DNA of 64,000 nucleotides from contig NZ_CANNDQ010000007.1 of NCBI RefSeq assembly GCF_947503375.1, positions 1 to 64,000 of the forward strand, given 5' to 3'. Below, one piece after another: positions 15,661 through 25,894 of this stretch. The translations under genes and the position numbers were made by a program. The first letter of the stretch is position 1. Each line of letters begins with the position of its first letter. The notes beneath the pieces are model-generated. The model saw nothing but the letters and a program-made list of their open reading frames with translations. It made no database searches and was not told the DNA's origin. This DNA is from an uncultured Psychroserpens sp. Its GTDB lineage: Bacteria > Bacteroidota > Bacteroidia > Flavobacteriales > Flavobacteriaceae.

Positions 15661-16527
15661 ATGAAAATGTTAATTAAAAGACTTTGTATTTTACTATGTA
15701 TTACATTTCTATCTACCAATATCAGTGCACAAGAGTTTCAAGGTAAGGCTTATTACGTTTCAAAATCAACAATGGATTTAGGGCGTTGGGGCGCAAAACT
15801 TAGTGAGGCGCAAAAGAAGCAAATCCAAGCTCGTCTTAAAAATAGATTAGAAAAAACATATATTTTGACATTTAATAAGGAAGAATCATTCTTTAAAGAA
15901 GAAGAAAAGTTAGATGCAATTTCAGGAGCTACAGATTCTTGGGGTAAAAACTTTGCTGCAGGTGATCAATATAAAAATGTAAAAACTAATACTCAAATAC
16001 AAAATCAAGACTTTTACGGGAAGCGATTTTTAGTTAAAGATGAATTACAACCTATAGAGTGGAAGATGATTAATGAAACAAAACAGATAGGTAATTATAT
16101 GTGTTTCAAAGCTACTGCCTCGGTACCTACCAATGAGCTTTCATGGTATTCATTTTCTTGGGATAGATTGAGAAACAAGGAAAAGAAAGAAGTAGACTCT
16201 ACTAATGTTGGAACAGATAAACTAGGAATGACAGATACTAAGATTGATGAAGTACTAGATATGACCGAAATTGAAGCTTGGTATACGCCTCAAATCCCTG
16301 TAGGTCATGGTCCTTCAGAGTATTGGGGACTTCCAGGGTTAATTTTAGAAGTAAGTGCAGGCAATACAACAATGTTATGTTCAAAAATAATTATGAATCC
16401 TGAAGAGAAATCAGATATAATAGCACCAAAGAAAGGAGAAGAAATTACTAAAAAAGCATATCAAGAAACAATAACTATGAAAATGCAAGAATTTAGAAAT
16501 AATAGAGCAAGACGTAGACGGGGATAA
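15661..16527 (+). CDS. GLPGLI family protein (paralogue 2)
   Basis: This 288-residue exported protein has a signal peptide of about 23 residues ending SAQ. Mature-region landmarks are EFQGKAYYVSKSTMD, YILTFNKEES, and the family block AWYTPQIPVGHGPSEYWGLPGLILEV. It ends in a basic tail, FRNNRARRRRG. It is much closer to paralogue 3 than to paralogue 1. A 171-nt gap separates it from paralogue 1 and contains a TATTTTTG element at 15627-15634, so it may also have its own promoter. Confidence 0.88.
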   Translation: MKMLIKRLCILLCITFLSTNISAQEFQGKAYYVSKSTMDLGRWGAKLSEAQKKQIQARLKNRLEKTYILTFNKEESFFKEEEKLDAISGATDSWGKNFAAGDQYKNVKTNTQIQNQDFYGKRFLVKDELQPIEWKMINETKQIGNYMCFKATASVPTNELSWYSFSWDRLRNKEKKEVDSTNVGTDKLGMTDTKIDEVLDMTEIEAWYTPQIPVGHGPSEYWGLPGLILEVSAGNTTMLCSKIIMNPEEKSDIIAPKKGEEITKKAYQETITMKMQEFRNNRARRRRG

Positions 16528-16577
16528 TAATTAATAAAAGGGTACATTTGATACAGTTTAACATCAGCAATAAAAAA

Positions 16578-17459
16578 ATGAAGACAGTAATTACTAATTA
16601 TACAATCCTAATACTTGCACTTCTGCTATCTGTAAATTTATCAAATGCCCAAGATTTTCAAGGTAAAGCATATTATGCTTCAAAGACCACTATGGATATG
16701 TCCCGTTTTACGGGTGGACGTCAAATGACTGAGCAACAAAAAAAGGACATGAAAGAGCGAATGCGAAAATGGCTTGAACGCACATACATATTAACCTTCA
16801 ACAAAGAAGAATCTATGTATAAAGAAGATGAAGTACTCGAAGGTCCTGGTGGTCGAGGCCCAAGCATGTGGGGAAGTAGTTTTTCTCCTGGACCGCAATA
16901 TAAAAATGTAAAAACAAAAACCTTTATTCAAGATCAGGAGTTTTTTGGCAAGAAGTTTTTAATAAAAGAAGAAATGCAGCCTATCGAGTGGGTCATGGGA
17001 ACAGAAACCAAACAGATAGGGAAATATACATGCTTTAAAGCAACAGCAACAAGAGTATCAACAGAGATCAATTGGTCTAGGAGACGTGGAAGAGGTAATT
17101 CTGAAGCAGAAAAGCCTAAAGATTCAACCAAAACAGAAGTAACAAATACTGAAAATAAAACGACAAAAGAAAATTCTGAAGCACCAGAAATGGTAGAAAT
17201 AGTTGCTTGGTACACACCAATGATTCCAATTAATCAAGGACCAGCTGATTTTTGGGGACTTCCAGGCTTAATTCTAGAAGTTAGTGCAGGGAATACTACC
17301 ATACTGTGCTCTAAAATCATAATGAATCCTGAGGAAAAAACAGAAATCGATGTTCCTACAAAAGGAGAAGTTGTTACTAAAAAAGAATATAACGAAATCA
17401 TAACCGAAAAAATGCAACAAATGCGAGATAGTCGCGGTCGTAGCAGAGGCAGAAGATAA
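16578..17459 (+). CDS. GLPGLI family protein (paralogue 3)
   Basis: I place the start at ATG 16578 (293 residues), since this gives a standard signal peptide ending NAQ; the longer frame from 16548 adds ten residues before it and uses a non-ATG codon. Landmarks are DFQGKAYYASKTTMD, YILTFNKEESMYKED, and AWYTPMIPINQGPADFWGLPGLILEV. A Lys/Glu/Thr-rich insertion lies at about residues 180-215, and the protein ends in the basic tail RDSRGRSRGRR. It is followed after 48 nt by the outer-membrane receptor gene. Confidence 0.87.
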   Translation: MKTVITNYTILILALLLSVNLSNAQDFQGKAYYASKTTMDMSRFTGGRQMTEQQKKDMKERMRKWLERTYILTFNKEESMYKEDEVLEGPGGRGPSMWGSSFSPGPQYKNVKTKTFIQDQEFFGKKFLIKEEMQPIEWVMGTETKQIGKYTCFKATATRVSTEINWSRRRGRGNSEAEKPKDSTKTEVTNTENKTTKENSEAPEMVEIVAWYTPMIPINQGPADFWGLPGLILEVSAGNTTILCSKIIMNPEEKTEIDVPTKGEVVTKKEYNEIITEKMQQMRDSRGRSRGRR

Positions 17460-17507
17460 GAAAAATGTTCTTTTGTCGAGAACCAATTACCAAAACCAAG
17501 AAATAAT

Positions 17508-20243
17508 ATGAAAAAACTATTATTCATCCTACTGATCCTAGTAGGCAGCAGTTCTTATGCTCAAATTAAAATGCAAGGAATTGTAAAAGATAGTATTGGC
17601 AATGTACTAGAACTTGCCAATGTTATTGCTATCAATCAAGACACAAAAGCACTTGAGTCTTATGCAATAACAAACGATAAAGGGAAGTATATCCTTTCAC
17701 TAAGTAAGAATGGTACATATAAAATACAGGTGAGCTATATTGGTTTGAAAACTTTTGAAGAATTCATCTCTACCAAAGAAGTAGATATCAATAAGGATTT
17801 TGAATTGCAACCCGATAATGCTTTAGATGCGGTAGAATTAACCTATGAAATGCCAGTTACCATAAAAGGAGATACATTGATATATAATGCAGATTCATTC
17901 AAAAATGGTTCAGAACGAAAACTTGAAGACGTTCTTAAAAAGTTACCTGGAGTTGAAATTAACGAAGATGGTGAAATAGAAGTTGAGGGGCAAAAAGTGC
18001 AAAAGGTCATGGTAGATGGAAAAGACTTTTTTGATGGTGACACTAAATTGGCTACCAAGAATATTCCATCTAACGCTGTAGATAAAGTACAAGTTTTAAA
18101 AAATTATTCAGAGGTTGGTCAACTAAGAGGTGTTACCAATAACCAAGATAATGTGGCCATTAATATTAAATTGAAAGAAGGAAAATCAAATTTCTGGTTT
18201 GGAGATGTAACAGCAGGAGGAGGCACTTCAACAGATAATGAATTATATCTACTACAACCTAAGCTGTTTTATTACAGTCCGAAATACAGTTTAAATTTTA
18301 TTGGAGATTTGAACAATACAGGTGAAGTTGCACTTAATGGAAGAGATCTTAGGAATTTCTCAGGAGGTTTTAGAGCACCGAGTAGAAGTAGCGGTACTAG
18401 TTTAAATTTAGGAAATAATAGTCTCGGATTTTTAGCGAATCAGAATAATAGAGCTTTAGATGTTCAGACTAAATTAGGCGCAATGAACTTTAGTTACTCA
18501 CCAAACGAAGCATTAGATTGGAGTGGTTTTTTGATTTTTAATAGTAGTCGTGTAAGAACCTTGGAAAATAGTTCAATTACGTACACAGATACCGACTTAG
18601 GAATCCCAAATGAATTTACTTCAGATCGATCTGTACAACGAAGTGATATAGGTTTAGCTAAATTGAGTGCAACCTATAAACCAAATTTCAATAATCAATT
18701 AGATTATGATGTTTTAGCAAGGGTTTCTAAAGCGTCTGAAGATCAAAGCCTAATTTCAAATATAGTAGGTACAACTTCTCAATTTGAAGAGAATACACCT
18801 TATAGCATCAATCAGAACATTAATTATTATTACACATTGAACGAGACCAATATATTTGCTTTTGAAGCACAGCATCTTATTCAAGATGAAGATCCTTTTT
18901 ATAATGCTTTTCTAGAGAATGATCCAACTAATAATGATGATGTTGCTAATCAAGATGCTTTTGACGATACGGCTGAAGGTTTAGGTTTTAATAGAGATCA
19001 GTTGGGTTACAATATCAACCAAGAACGTAATATTGAATCAAATCAAATAGATGCCAAATTAGATTATTGGAATATTTTGAACTCAAAAAGTAATATCAAT
19101 TTTACATTAGGAGCTATTTACAGTCGCCAAATTTTTAATACCAATTTATTTCAGCTTTTAGGTAATGGGAATGTATTCAATCCAACGCCAATTATCAATA
19201 ATGGAATAGATTCCAACAATACAGATTACAGATTTAGTGATGTATATCTAGGAACGCGATATACTATCAAGGCTGGAAAGTTTACCATTGCGCCAGCTTT
19301 CTCACTTCATGCTTATGGGAATAAAAACTATCAGCTAGGTGAAGAATTTGGAGAAAATTTCTTTAGAATACTTCCAGATCTAGATGTAAGATGGCAATTG
19401 AAAAACAGTGAAAGCCTGACCTTTAGATATAACATGCAAAATCAATTTACAGATGTGACCAATTTAGCACAAGGAATTGTTTTAAATAACTTTAATAACG
19501 TATTTATTGGTAATCCTGAATTAGAGAATGGACTTTCACACAATGTGAGTTTGTTTTTTAGAAGTTTTAATTTGTTCAATTTTACTAACATCATAGGAAG
19601 TATTAGCTATAGTAGCAGAATAGATCAAATACGAGGCATTGTAAACTTTCAAAATGTAATTAGAAACAGTACTGTGTTCAACTCATCTTTTGCTGATGAA
19701 ACAGTTACAGCTTTTGGCCGATACCAACGTACACTTGGAAAATTCACAGGAACGTTACAAGCACGTTTCAATTATAGCAAGTTCAACCAATTTGTTCAAG
19801 ATAGGCGTTCAGTAAATGAAAGTTATTCTCAAAATTACAGTGCTAGATTAAGAACTAATTTTAGAGAAGCACCAAATGTAAGTTTACGATATGATTATGG
19901 AATTCAAGATAACGACCAGGGTACGTCTCGCACACAGTTCATTACTAATGCACCATCAATTGAGTTTGATGCCTACATTTGGGATGCCTTAACCGCAAGA
20001 ACCGATTTTTCATATACCAACCAATCTAATCCTAATGGTGAATCTAATTCATTTCAAAACTGGAATGCTTCTTTAGCTTACAGAAAAGATAGAGATGCCA
20101 AGTGGGAATACGAACTTAGAGCAACAAATTTACTTAATATCGATTCTGAAGTTACCAATAGCGCAGGCAATATATCAGTGAGTGGTACAGAATTCTTTAT
20201 TCAGCCTCGCTTTGTTACTGCTCGAATTAGATATACATTATAA
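17508..20243 (+). CDS. TonB-dependent-receptor-like outer membrane protein
   Basis: This 911-residue outer-membrane protein has a signal peptide ending YAQ and a carboxypeptidase-regulatory-like beta domain (about residues 20-105). A plug-like region follows (LEDVLKKLPGVEINEDGEI, then VMVDGKDFFDGDTKLATKNIP). The rest is a long beta-barrel of aromatic-Asn-rich strands ending in RFVTARIRYTL. It fits the outer membrane beta-barrel family common in Bacteroidota, which resembles TonB receptors but often lacks a clear TonB box. The substrate is unknown. As the last gene of the GLPGLI operon, it is probably the pore or receptor served by the exported GLPGLI proteins. Confidence 0.87.
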   Translation: MKKLLFILLILVGSSSYAQIKMQGIVKDSIGNVLELANVIAINQDTKALESYAITNDKGKYILSLSKNGTYKIQVSYIGLKTFEEFISTKEVDINKDFELQPDNALDAVELTYEMPVTIKGDTLIYNADSFKNGSERKLEDVLKKLPGVEINEDGEIEVEGQKVQKVMVDGKDFFDGDTKLATKNIPSNAVDKVQVLKNYSEVGQLRGVTNNQDNVAINIKLKEGKSNFWFGDVTAGGGTSTDNELYLLQPKLFYYSPKYSLNFIGDLNNTGEVALNGRDLRNFSGGFRAPSRSSGTSLNLGNNSLGFLANQNNRALDVQTKLGAMNFSYSPNEALDWSGFLIFNSSRVRTLENSSITYTDTDLGIPNEFTSDRSVQRSDIGLAKLSATYKPNFNNQLDYDVLARVSKASEDQSLISNIVGTTSQFEENTPYSINQNINYYYTLNETNIFAFEAQHLIQDEDPFYNAFLENDPTNNDDVANQDAFDDTAEGLGFNRDQLGYNINQERNIESNQIDAKLDYWNILNSKSNINFTLGAIYSRQIFNTNLFQLLGNGNVFNPTPIINNGIDSNNTDYRFSDVYLGTRYTIKAGKFTIAPAFSLHAYGNKNYQLGEEFGENFFRILPDLDVRWQLKNSESLTFRYNMQNQFTDVTNLAQGIVLNNFNNVFIGNPELENGLSHNVSLFFRSFNLFNFTNIIGSISYSSRIDQIRGIVNFQNVIRNSTVFNSSFADETVTAFGRYQRTLGKFTGTLQARFNYSKFNQFVQDRRSVNESYSQNYSARLRTNFREAPNVSLRYDYGIQDNDQGTSRTQFITNAPSIEFDAYIWDALTARTDFSYTNQSNPNGESNSFQNWNASLAYRKDRDAKWEYELRATNLLNIDSEVTNSAGNISVSGTEFFIQPRFVTARIRYTL

Positions 20244-20245
20244 AA

Positions 20246-20276
20246 GAAAAGCCTTCCCATTTGAGAAGGCTTTTTA
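20246..20276. terminator. Terminator between convergent genes
   Basis: The arms aaagccttc and gaaggcttt form a stem of 9 bp with A and T runs on either side. It ends the GLPGLI operon and may also serve the lipoprotein gene arriving from the other side. Confidence 0.8.
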
Positions 20277-20282
20277 AATATA

Positions 20283-22079
20283 TTAATAATCTCTTAAAAT
20301 ATGAGCAGTACCACTTATCGGTATTGGATCGCCACCATATTCAGATATTTCACCCGAAAAATTAACATCTATATACTCGCCTACAGCTCCAAATGAGGTT
20401 ACGCTTATTGTACCCGAAAACATACTTTCTAAAGTTGTTCCACCAGTATCTTGATTGAAGAAATCTAGATACCCATTCGTATATGAGTTTGCACCACTAA
20501 ATGGATTGATGTATAGATTAAAATAATCATCAAGATTGTTATCTTGTGAGTAATATGAAATTGTAAGATAATCACCATCCAAACCACCTTGTACATCAAA
20601 ATAATAGGACACAGGCGATTCATCACCATATTGATATGTAATAAATTCTTCAACTGTATTACATGCAGATAAAGTTCCAATGTTTGTTACTGGAGGCGTA
20701 AATGTGTAAGCGATAGAATCTGTTTGTTGTATATTGATATAATCATATCCTTGAAGGTAAAAGGTGTCTTCATCATTACATCGTAAAAAACTAAACTCAA
20801 ACTCGCCATTATCTACATAATCTGAGAATTCTGTATTAGCATAATTTAGCAGTACATAACCTTCTTCTATAGGGTTTCCATCACAAGCATTGAAATTTCC
20901 GAAAACAGTTTCAAAATTTAAACTTGAAGTATCTATTATATCTAAGGTTATAGAAGAATCTTCAGAATATGGGCCAATGACTGAAGAATAAATACTTTCT
21001 GATTCACAATCACCAACACCATTAGGATAAATATTAACCTCTAATGACTCACCACTTGGAATCAATCCACAAACTTCTCCACTACTATTCGTATAGCCAC
21101 CACGTGTGCCATAAGTATTACTGGTAATAGTAACCCAAGCATGCGCAAGCTCGCTATTATCTTCATAAGTAACTGTAACACAAAGATTAACTGCCTCTGC
21201 CGGAATATCACAATTCCAGAATGAAAAATGTGAAACAGAACCAATATAAGTGTTACCTACTAAAGTGGCTTGGCCATCTTCTATCCAATAACCATGTGTT
21301 TCATCAAAATACCACAACGGAATTGTTGCAGGAGCATTTGAAACCAAACTTGGGTCTAACGGAACTTTGATTTCAGCTGTAGAGCCTTCAGCTAGATTTA
21401 GATCTTCACCACTACTTCCGTGTAATTCTACAGCTAGCATACCAAAGGTTTGTAACATACGTTCCTCATTTTGGGCATTCGCAGCATACAACATACCTGG
21501 CATCTGGTCTTGCATGTTTTCATCAGTAGGATCTAAATGATGTAAAATTACATTCACATTACCAGAATAAGTTGAACCATCCTCTTTAATGTAATCTCCT
21601 TTTAGTGCTACTGAAGCACCATTAGGTAAAGCTATCGTTTCTTGAGTACCACTAGCAGTTGTGCCAGCAATTGTTTCAGGCAACATCATAATTCGAATAC
21701 TATTTGTACCACTGTTAGGTACTACAGCTCTTGAAGCATGAATATAACCATCTTTTTCTGCTTTCACATAGGCAAAACGTTGATTTACAGAAGCCTCATT
21801 AATTATAAAAACACCATTGTCATCAGTTGAAGTAAATGAATCTCCAATAGTAATCACAACATTGTTTAAAGGATTGTTGTTTGAGTCTACCACTGAACCC
21901 AAAAAACGTCTTGAGATCTCATTACCGAAATTTTCAGCAAAAGCAACTGGGTCTGGATCTTGGTTTTGATTTTGCAGATTACTGACGATACTATCTTCAT
22001 CATTATCGCATGAAAAATAGGAGGCCGAACAAATTAAAATGAGGAAAATGGATTTTCGAAAGGTAAAAATTGATTTCAT
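20283..22079 (-). CDS. Lipoprotein with carboxypeptidase-regulatory-like domain
   Basis: This 598-residue lipoprotein has signal FLILICSASYFSC with the lipidated Cys at about residue 24. An early Ig-like carboxypeptidase-regulatory domain follows (FLGSVVDSNNNPLNNVVITIGD, residues about 58-130). The next part is related to surface proteins that carry ALPNGASV and a WYFDETHGYWIEDGQATLVG segment with conserved aromatic residues, and then a second Ig-like domain. No enzyme motif is seen. Predicted location is the outer membrane surface or periplasm. It is a single gene, converging on the GLPGLI operon. Confidence 0.75.
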   Translation of the reverse strand: MKSIFTFRKSIFLILICSASYFSCDNDEDSIVSNLQNQNQDPDPVAFAENFGNEISRRFLGSVVDSNNNPLNNVVITIGDSFTSTDDNGVFIINEASVNQRFAYVKAEKDGYIHASRAVVPNSGTNSIRIMMLPETIAGTTASGTQETIALPNGASVALKGDYIKEDGSTYSGNVNVILHHLDPTDENMQDQMPGMLYAANAQNEERMLQTFGMLAVELHGSSGEDLNLAEGSTAEIKVPLDPSLVSNAPATIPLWYFDETHGYWIEDGQATLVGNTYIGSVSHFSFWNCDIPAEAVNLCVTVTYEDNSELAHAWVTITSNTYGTRGGYTNSSGEVCGLIPSGESLEVNIYPNGVGDCESESIYSSVIGPYSEDSSITLDIIDTSSLNFETVFGNFNACDGNPIEEGYVLLNYANTEFSDYVDNGEFEFSFLRCNDEDTFYLQGYDYINIQQTDSIAYTFTPPVTNIGTLSACNTVEEFITYQYGDESPVSYYFDVQGGLDGDYLTISYYSQDNNLDDYFNLYINPFSGANSYTNGYLDFFNQDTGGTTLESMFSGTISVTSFGAVGEYIDVNFSGEISEYGGDPIPISGTAHILRDY

Positions 22080-22536
22080 AGAGTTTAGATTTGTTAATAA
22101 TATAACAGTTAGATAATAAGAATTACTACCAAAGTATATAATAATGACGAACGATAGGTCTGTTGGTTGCGTGCTTTTAATAAAAAAATAAAAAATAAAA
22201 TAGAATTTAAAAAAATAAAATATATTTGCTATAGTTTTTAGCTGAACAAATTGAAATGTGTTTTTACGTTCGGGTTTTTGAAAATTAGGAAGTCATATTC
22301 AAAAACTGCTTATAGATTGAGTAACCGAATTTTAGAGCTAACTTCCGCTTACTACATTATAATGAGCCAACATTTGTATGGCTTTATTCCAACAACTCAA
22401 CCTCAAATTCAGGTTTGAACCATTGTATTTTCTAGAGCTTAATATTAATCACTTTATTGGTTATTGACATTAAGTTTTTGTTGATTTAATACTGTGTTAA
22501 TCTACACCAATTACATTTAACTTTTTAAACATAATA
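22080..22536. other. Non-coding gap between divergent lipoprotein and polyamine operons
   Basis: The 457-bp stretch has no convincing ORF. It contains a very A/T-rich segment near 22180-22225 that ends in a TATATTTG element (22221-22228, plus strand). A small hairpin lies around 22401-22420 (tcaaa facing tttga). It must hold the promoters of both flanking genes, but I cannot identify them with confidence. Confidence 0.4.
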
Positions 22537-23982
22537 ATGAATACAAAATATATTGATTTGGTAAATCAAACGTTTGATTTTCCTCAATCTGAATTTAATT
22601 TAAAACAAAAAACTTTAGAATTTCATGATGTTAGCCTCATGCAGTTAGTTGAACACTATGGAGCGCCGTTAAAGTTTACATACTTACCACAGATTTCAAA
22701 TAATATTAATCGTGCAAAACAATGGTTTTTTGAAGCTATCGAGAAGCACAATTATAAAGGAAAGTATAATTATTGCTACTGTACAAAAAGTTCTCATTTT
22801 AAACATGTTTTAGATGAAGCATTAAAAAATAATATTCATATCGAAACATCATCTGCGTTTGACATCGATATTGTTGAATCCTTGAAATCAGAAGGAAAGA
22901 TTACAAATGAAACATTTGTGATTAGTAATGGTTTTAAACGTGCGCAATACATAACAAATATTGCCAGATTAATCAATAATGGACATAAAAACGCCATTCC
23001 AATTATAGATAACTACGAAGAGATAGATTTGTTATCAACAGAGATCAAAGGCGCTTATAATATTGGAATTCGTATCGCTTCTGAAGAAGAACCAAAGTTT
23101 GAATTTTATACCTCTAGATTGGGAATAGGTTATAAGAATATTGTGCCTTTTTATAAAAATCAAATTCAGAACAACAGTAAGGTTGAACTTAAGATGCTCC
23201 ATTTTTTTATTAATACAGGAATTCGAGATAATGCATATTATTGGAATGAGTTAACTAAATGCCTAAAAGTATACACGAGCTTAAAGAAGATTTGTCCTTC
23301 ATTAGATAGTCTGAATATTGGAGGAGGGTTTCCTATTAAAAACTCATTAGCTTTTGATTTTGACTATGCATATATGGTCGATGAAATTGTAGGTCAAATC
23401 AAATTAGTATGTGAAGAAGAAGGTGTAGATGTGCCAAATATTTTTACAGAATTTGGAAGTTTTACAGTTGGAGAAAGTGGTGGTGCTATTTATGAGGTAT
23501 TGTACCAAAAACAACAAAATGATCGTGAAAAATGGAATATGATCAATTCATCATTCATTACAACTTTACCAGATGCTTGGGCAATAAATAAACGCTTTAT
23601 AATGCTGCCAATTAATCGCTGGAATGATAGCTATGAGCGTGTACTTTTAGGTGGATTAACTTGCGATAGTGATGATTATTACAATAGTGAGCAGCATATG
23701 AATGCTATTTATTTGCCAAAATATAATAAAGAGAAACCACTGTATATAGGCTTTTTTAACACAGGAGCTTATCAGGAAAATATTGGAGGTTATGGAGGTC
23801 TGCAGCACTGTTTGATACCAGCACCAAAACATATATTAATTGATAGGGATAATAATGGAAATATTACTACGAAACTATTTAGTGAGCAACAAAAAAGTGA
23901 AGATTTGCTCAAAATATTAGGATACGAAGATAAAAACAAAAAAGAAAAATCATTAGCAATATCTATAAACAACAACAATTAA
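22537..23982 (+). CDS. speA: Arginine decarboxylase (PLP-dependent)
   Basis: This cytoplasmic PLP enzyme converts arginine to agmatine, the first step of polyamine synthesis. The 481-residue product is the short form typical of Bacteroidota and shows an alanine-racemase-fold barrel. The PLP Lys is Lys84 in CYCTKSSHF, with a GGGF loop in LNIGGGFPI. TEFGSFTVGESGG and the catalytic-Cys motif LTCDSDDYY lie in the C-terminal domain. It is followed after 4 nt by agmatinase, so the two consecutive reactions are encoded together. The gene opens a five-gene operon. Confidence 0.92.
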   Translation: MNTKYIDLVNQTFDFPQSEFNLKQKTLEFHDVSLMQLVEHYGAPLKFTYLPQISNNINRAKQWFFEAIEKHNYKGKYNYCYCTKSSHFKHVLDEALKNNIHIETSSAFDIDIVESLKSEGKITNETFVISNGFKRAQYITNIARLINNGHKNAIPIIDNYEEIDLLSTEIKGAYNIGIRIASEEEPKFEFYTSRLGIGYKNIVPFYKNQIQNNSKVELKMLHFFINTGIRDNAYYWNELTKCLKVYTSLKKICPSLDSLNIGGGFPIKNSLAFDFDYAYMVDEIVGQIKLVCEEEGVDVPNIFTEFGSFTVGESGGAIYEVLYQKQQNDREKWNMINSSFITTLPDAWAINKRFIMLPINRWNDSYERVLLGGLTCDSDDYYNSEQHMNAIYLPKYNKEKPLYIGFFNTGAYQENIGGYGGLQHCLIPAPKHILIDRDNNGNITTKLFSEQQKSEDLLKILGYEDKNKKEKSLAISINNNN

Positions 23983-23986
23983 TAAA

Positions 23987-24928
23987 ATGAACAAAAAAAC
24001 TTACGCAGGAATAGAAGAACAATTTTCTAAATTAGATAGTTCTAAAATTGTACTAATTCCAGTGTCTTATGATGGTACAAGCACGTGGCAAAAAGGTGCA
24101 GATAAAGGTCCAGATGCATTTCTTAATGCGTCAGAAAACATGGAGTTATATGATATAGAAACAAAAACAGAAGTTTATAGACAAGGGGTTTATTTAGCAA
24201 ATGCTATAACAGAAAGTAGCTCGCCAGAAGCTATGGTTGAAGCGGTTCATAAAACTGTAAAAGGGTATATCAAAAAAAATAAGTTCGTAACTGCTTTCGG
24301 TGGAGAACACTCTATTTCAATAGGAACTATTAGAGCGTTTAATGAATGCTTTGATAATATAACTGTATTGCAATTAGATGCGCACGCCGATTTGCGTGAA
24401 TCGTATCAAGGAAGCAAATGTAATCACGCTTGTGCTTTATATGAAGCTAGTCAGACCACCAATTTAATTCAAGTGGGTATTCGCAGCATGGATGTTATTG
24501 AAACTACTGTAATGGATGAGGATAAAACGTATTTTGCTCATGAAATGACCGACGATGATAGCTGGATAGATTCTGCTATAGATCAAATGACTGAAAATGT
24601 CTATGTTACTGTAGATTTAGATGTTTTTGACCCTTCAATTATGCCATCTACAGGAACACCTGAGCCTGGCGGATTACTTTGGTATGAAACACTAGATTTT
24701 TTGCGTCAGGTTTTTGAAGAAAAAAATATTATTGGATTTGATATTGTTGAACTGTGCCCTAATCCAAAGGAAAAATCATCAGATTTTCTAGCAGCAAAAC
24801 TATATTATAAAATGCTGACCTATAAATTTTTAAATGATGAGGTCGATGATGAATTTGATAATAATTTTAATGAATCTAAAATAGGTATTAATAAATTTTC
24901 TAAATTTAGTGATGACGATGACAACTAA
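23987..24928 (+). CDS. speB: Agmatinase
   Basis: This manganese enzyme hydrolyses agmatine to putrescine and urea. The 313-residue ureohydrolase shows the metal ligands in GGEHS (His108), DAHADLR (Asp131, His133, Asp135) and DLDVFDP (Asp210, Asp212). The C-terminus carries an acidic tail of about 30 residues (for example NDEVDDEFDNNFNE) that is not part of the core fold. The last 11 bases overlap the next gene. It is the second step after speA in the same operon. Confidence 0.93.
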   Translation: MNKKTYAGIEEQFSKLDSSKIVLIPVSYDGTSTWQKGADKGPDAFLNASENMELYDIETKTEVYRQGVYLANAITESSSPEAMVEAVHKTVKGYIKKNKFVTAFGGEHSISIGTIRAFNECFDNITVLQLDAHADLRESYQGSKCNHACALYEASQTTNLIQVGIRSMDVIETTVMDEDKTYFAHEMTDDDSWIDSAIDQMTENVYVTVDLDVFDPSIMPSTGTPEPGGLLWYETLDFLRQVFEEKNIIGFDIVELCPNPKEKSSDFLAAKLYYKMLTYKFLNDEVDDEFDNNFNESKIGINKFSKFSDDDDN

Positions 24929-25892
24929 AGGACCAATATCACAGTTTGTAAAAAAATACTATTTGCATTTCAATGCTGCTACATTGGTTGATGCAGCAAT
25001 AGCATACGAAGATCAATTAAAATCTGGTTCAAAAATGTTGGTATCTTTAGCTGGCGCAATGAGTACTGCTGAATTGGGAAAGATTTTTGCCGAAATGATT
25101 CGTCAAGATAAAGTGCATATTGTATCTTGTACTGGAGCTAACTTAGAAGAAGATATTATGAATCTTGTTGCGCATTCACATTATAAACGTATCCCAAATT
25201 ATCGTGATTTGACAGCTAGAGATGAATGGAGTTTGTTAGAACAAGGCTTAAATCGTGTAACAGATACTTGTATCCCAGAAGAAGAGGCCTTCAGACGTAT
25301 ACAAGAACATATTGTTAAGATTTGGAAAGATGCTGAAGCTAGAGGTGAGCGTTATTTGCCTCATGAATACATGTACAAATTGTTATTGTCTGGTGCTTTA
25401 GAAGCGCATTACGAAATTGATTTGAAAGATTCCTGGATGTATGCGGCTGCCGAAAAAAACTTACCAATTGTATGTCCTGGTTGGGAAGATAGCACAATGG
25501 GAAATATATTTGCCAGCTATGTGCTTAAAGGCGAATTAAAAGCGAGTACTATGAAATCTGGAATTGAGTACATGACCTTTTTAGCCGATTGGTATACTGA
25601 AAATTCTACTGAAGGGATTGGTTTTTTTCAAATTGGAGGTGGTATTGCTGGAGATTTCCCAATTTGTGTAGTGCCAATGCTCTATCAAGATATGGAGCGT
25701 AGAGATACTCCTTTTTGGAGTTATTTTTGCCAGATAAGTGATTCAACAACAAGCTATGGTTCTTATTCAGGAGCAGTGCCGAATGAAAAAATCACTTGGG
25801 GGAAATTAGATATTAACACACCAAAATTTATAATAGAAAGTGATGCAACTATAGTAGCACCTCTTATTTTTGCCTACCTATTAGACCTTTAA
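24918..25892 (+). CDS. Deoxyhypusine-synthase-like enzyme (probable polyamine aminobutyl transferase)
   Basis: The protein (324 residues from ATG 24918; ATG 24912 is an alternative) belongs to the deoxyhypusine synthase family, with LAGAMSTAELGK, CTGANLEED and the NAD-binding GGGIAGD region. The active-site lysine is kept: Lys296 in ITWGKLD aligns with the catalytic Lys of the eukaryotic enzyme (SWGKI). Bacteria lack the eIF5A substrate, so bacterial homologues are thought to move aminobutyl groups between polyamines, for example making homospermidine. Its place after arginine decarboxylase and agmatinase supports a role downstream of putrescine. The gene overlaps the end of speB by 11 bp. 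Confidence 0.88.
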   Translation: MTTKGPISQFVKKYYLHFNAATLVDAAIAYEDQLKSGSKMLVSLAGAMSTAELGKIFAEMIRQDKVHIVSCTGANLEEDIMNLVAHSHYKRIPNYRDLTARDEWSLLEQGLNRVTDTCIPEEEAFRRIQEHIVKIWKDAEARGERYLPHEYMYKLLLSGALEAHYEIDLKDSWMYAAAEKNLPIVCPGWEDSTMGNIFASYVLKGELKASTMKSGIEYMTFLADWYTENSTEGIGFFQIGGGIAGDFPICVVPMLYQDMERRDTPFWSYFCQISDSTTSYGSYSGAVPNEKITWGKLDINTPKFIIESDATIVAPLIFAYLLDL

Positions 25893-25894
25893 TT

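Noticed and set aside
16548..16577. Longer start for the third GLPGLI gene
   Set aside because: It uses a non-ATG codon and puts ten residues before an otherwise normal signal peptide.
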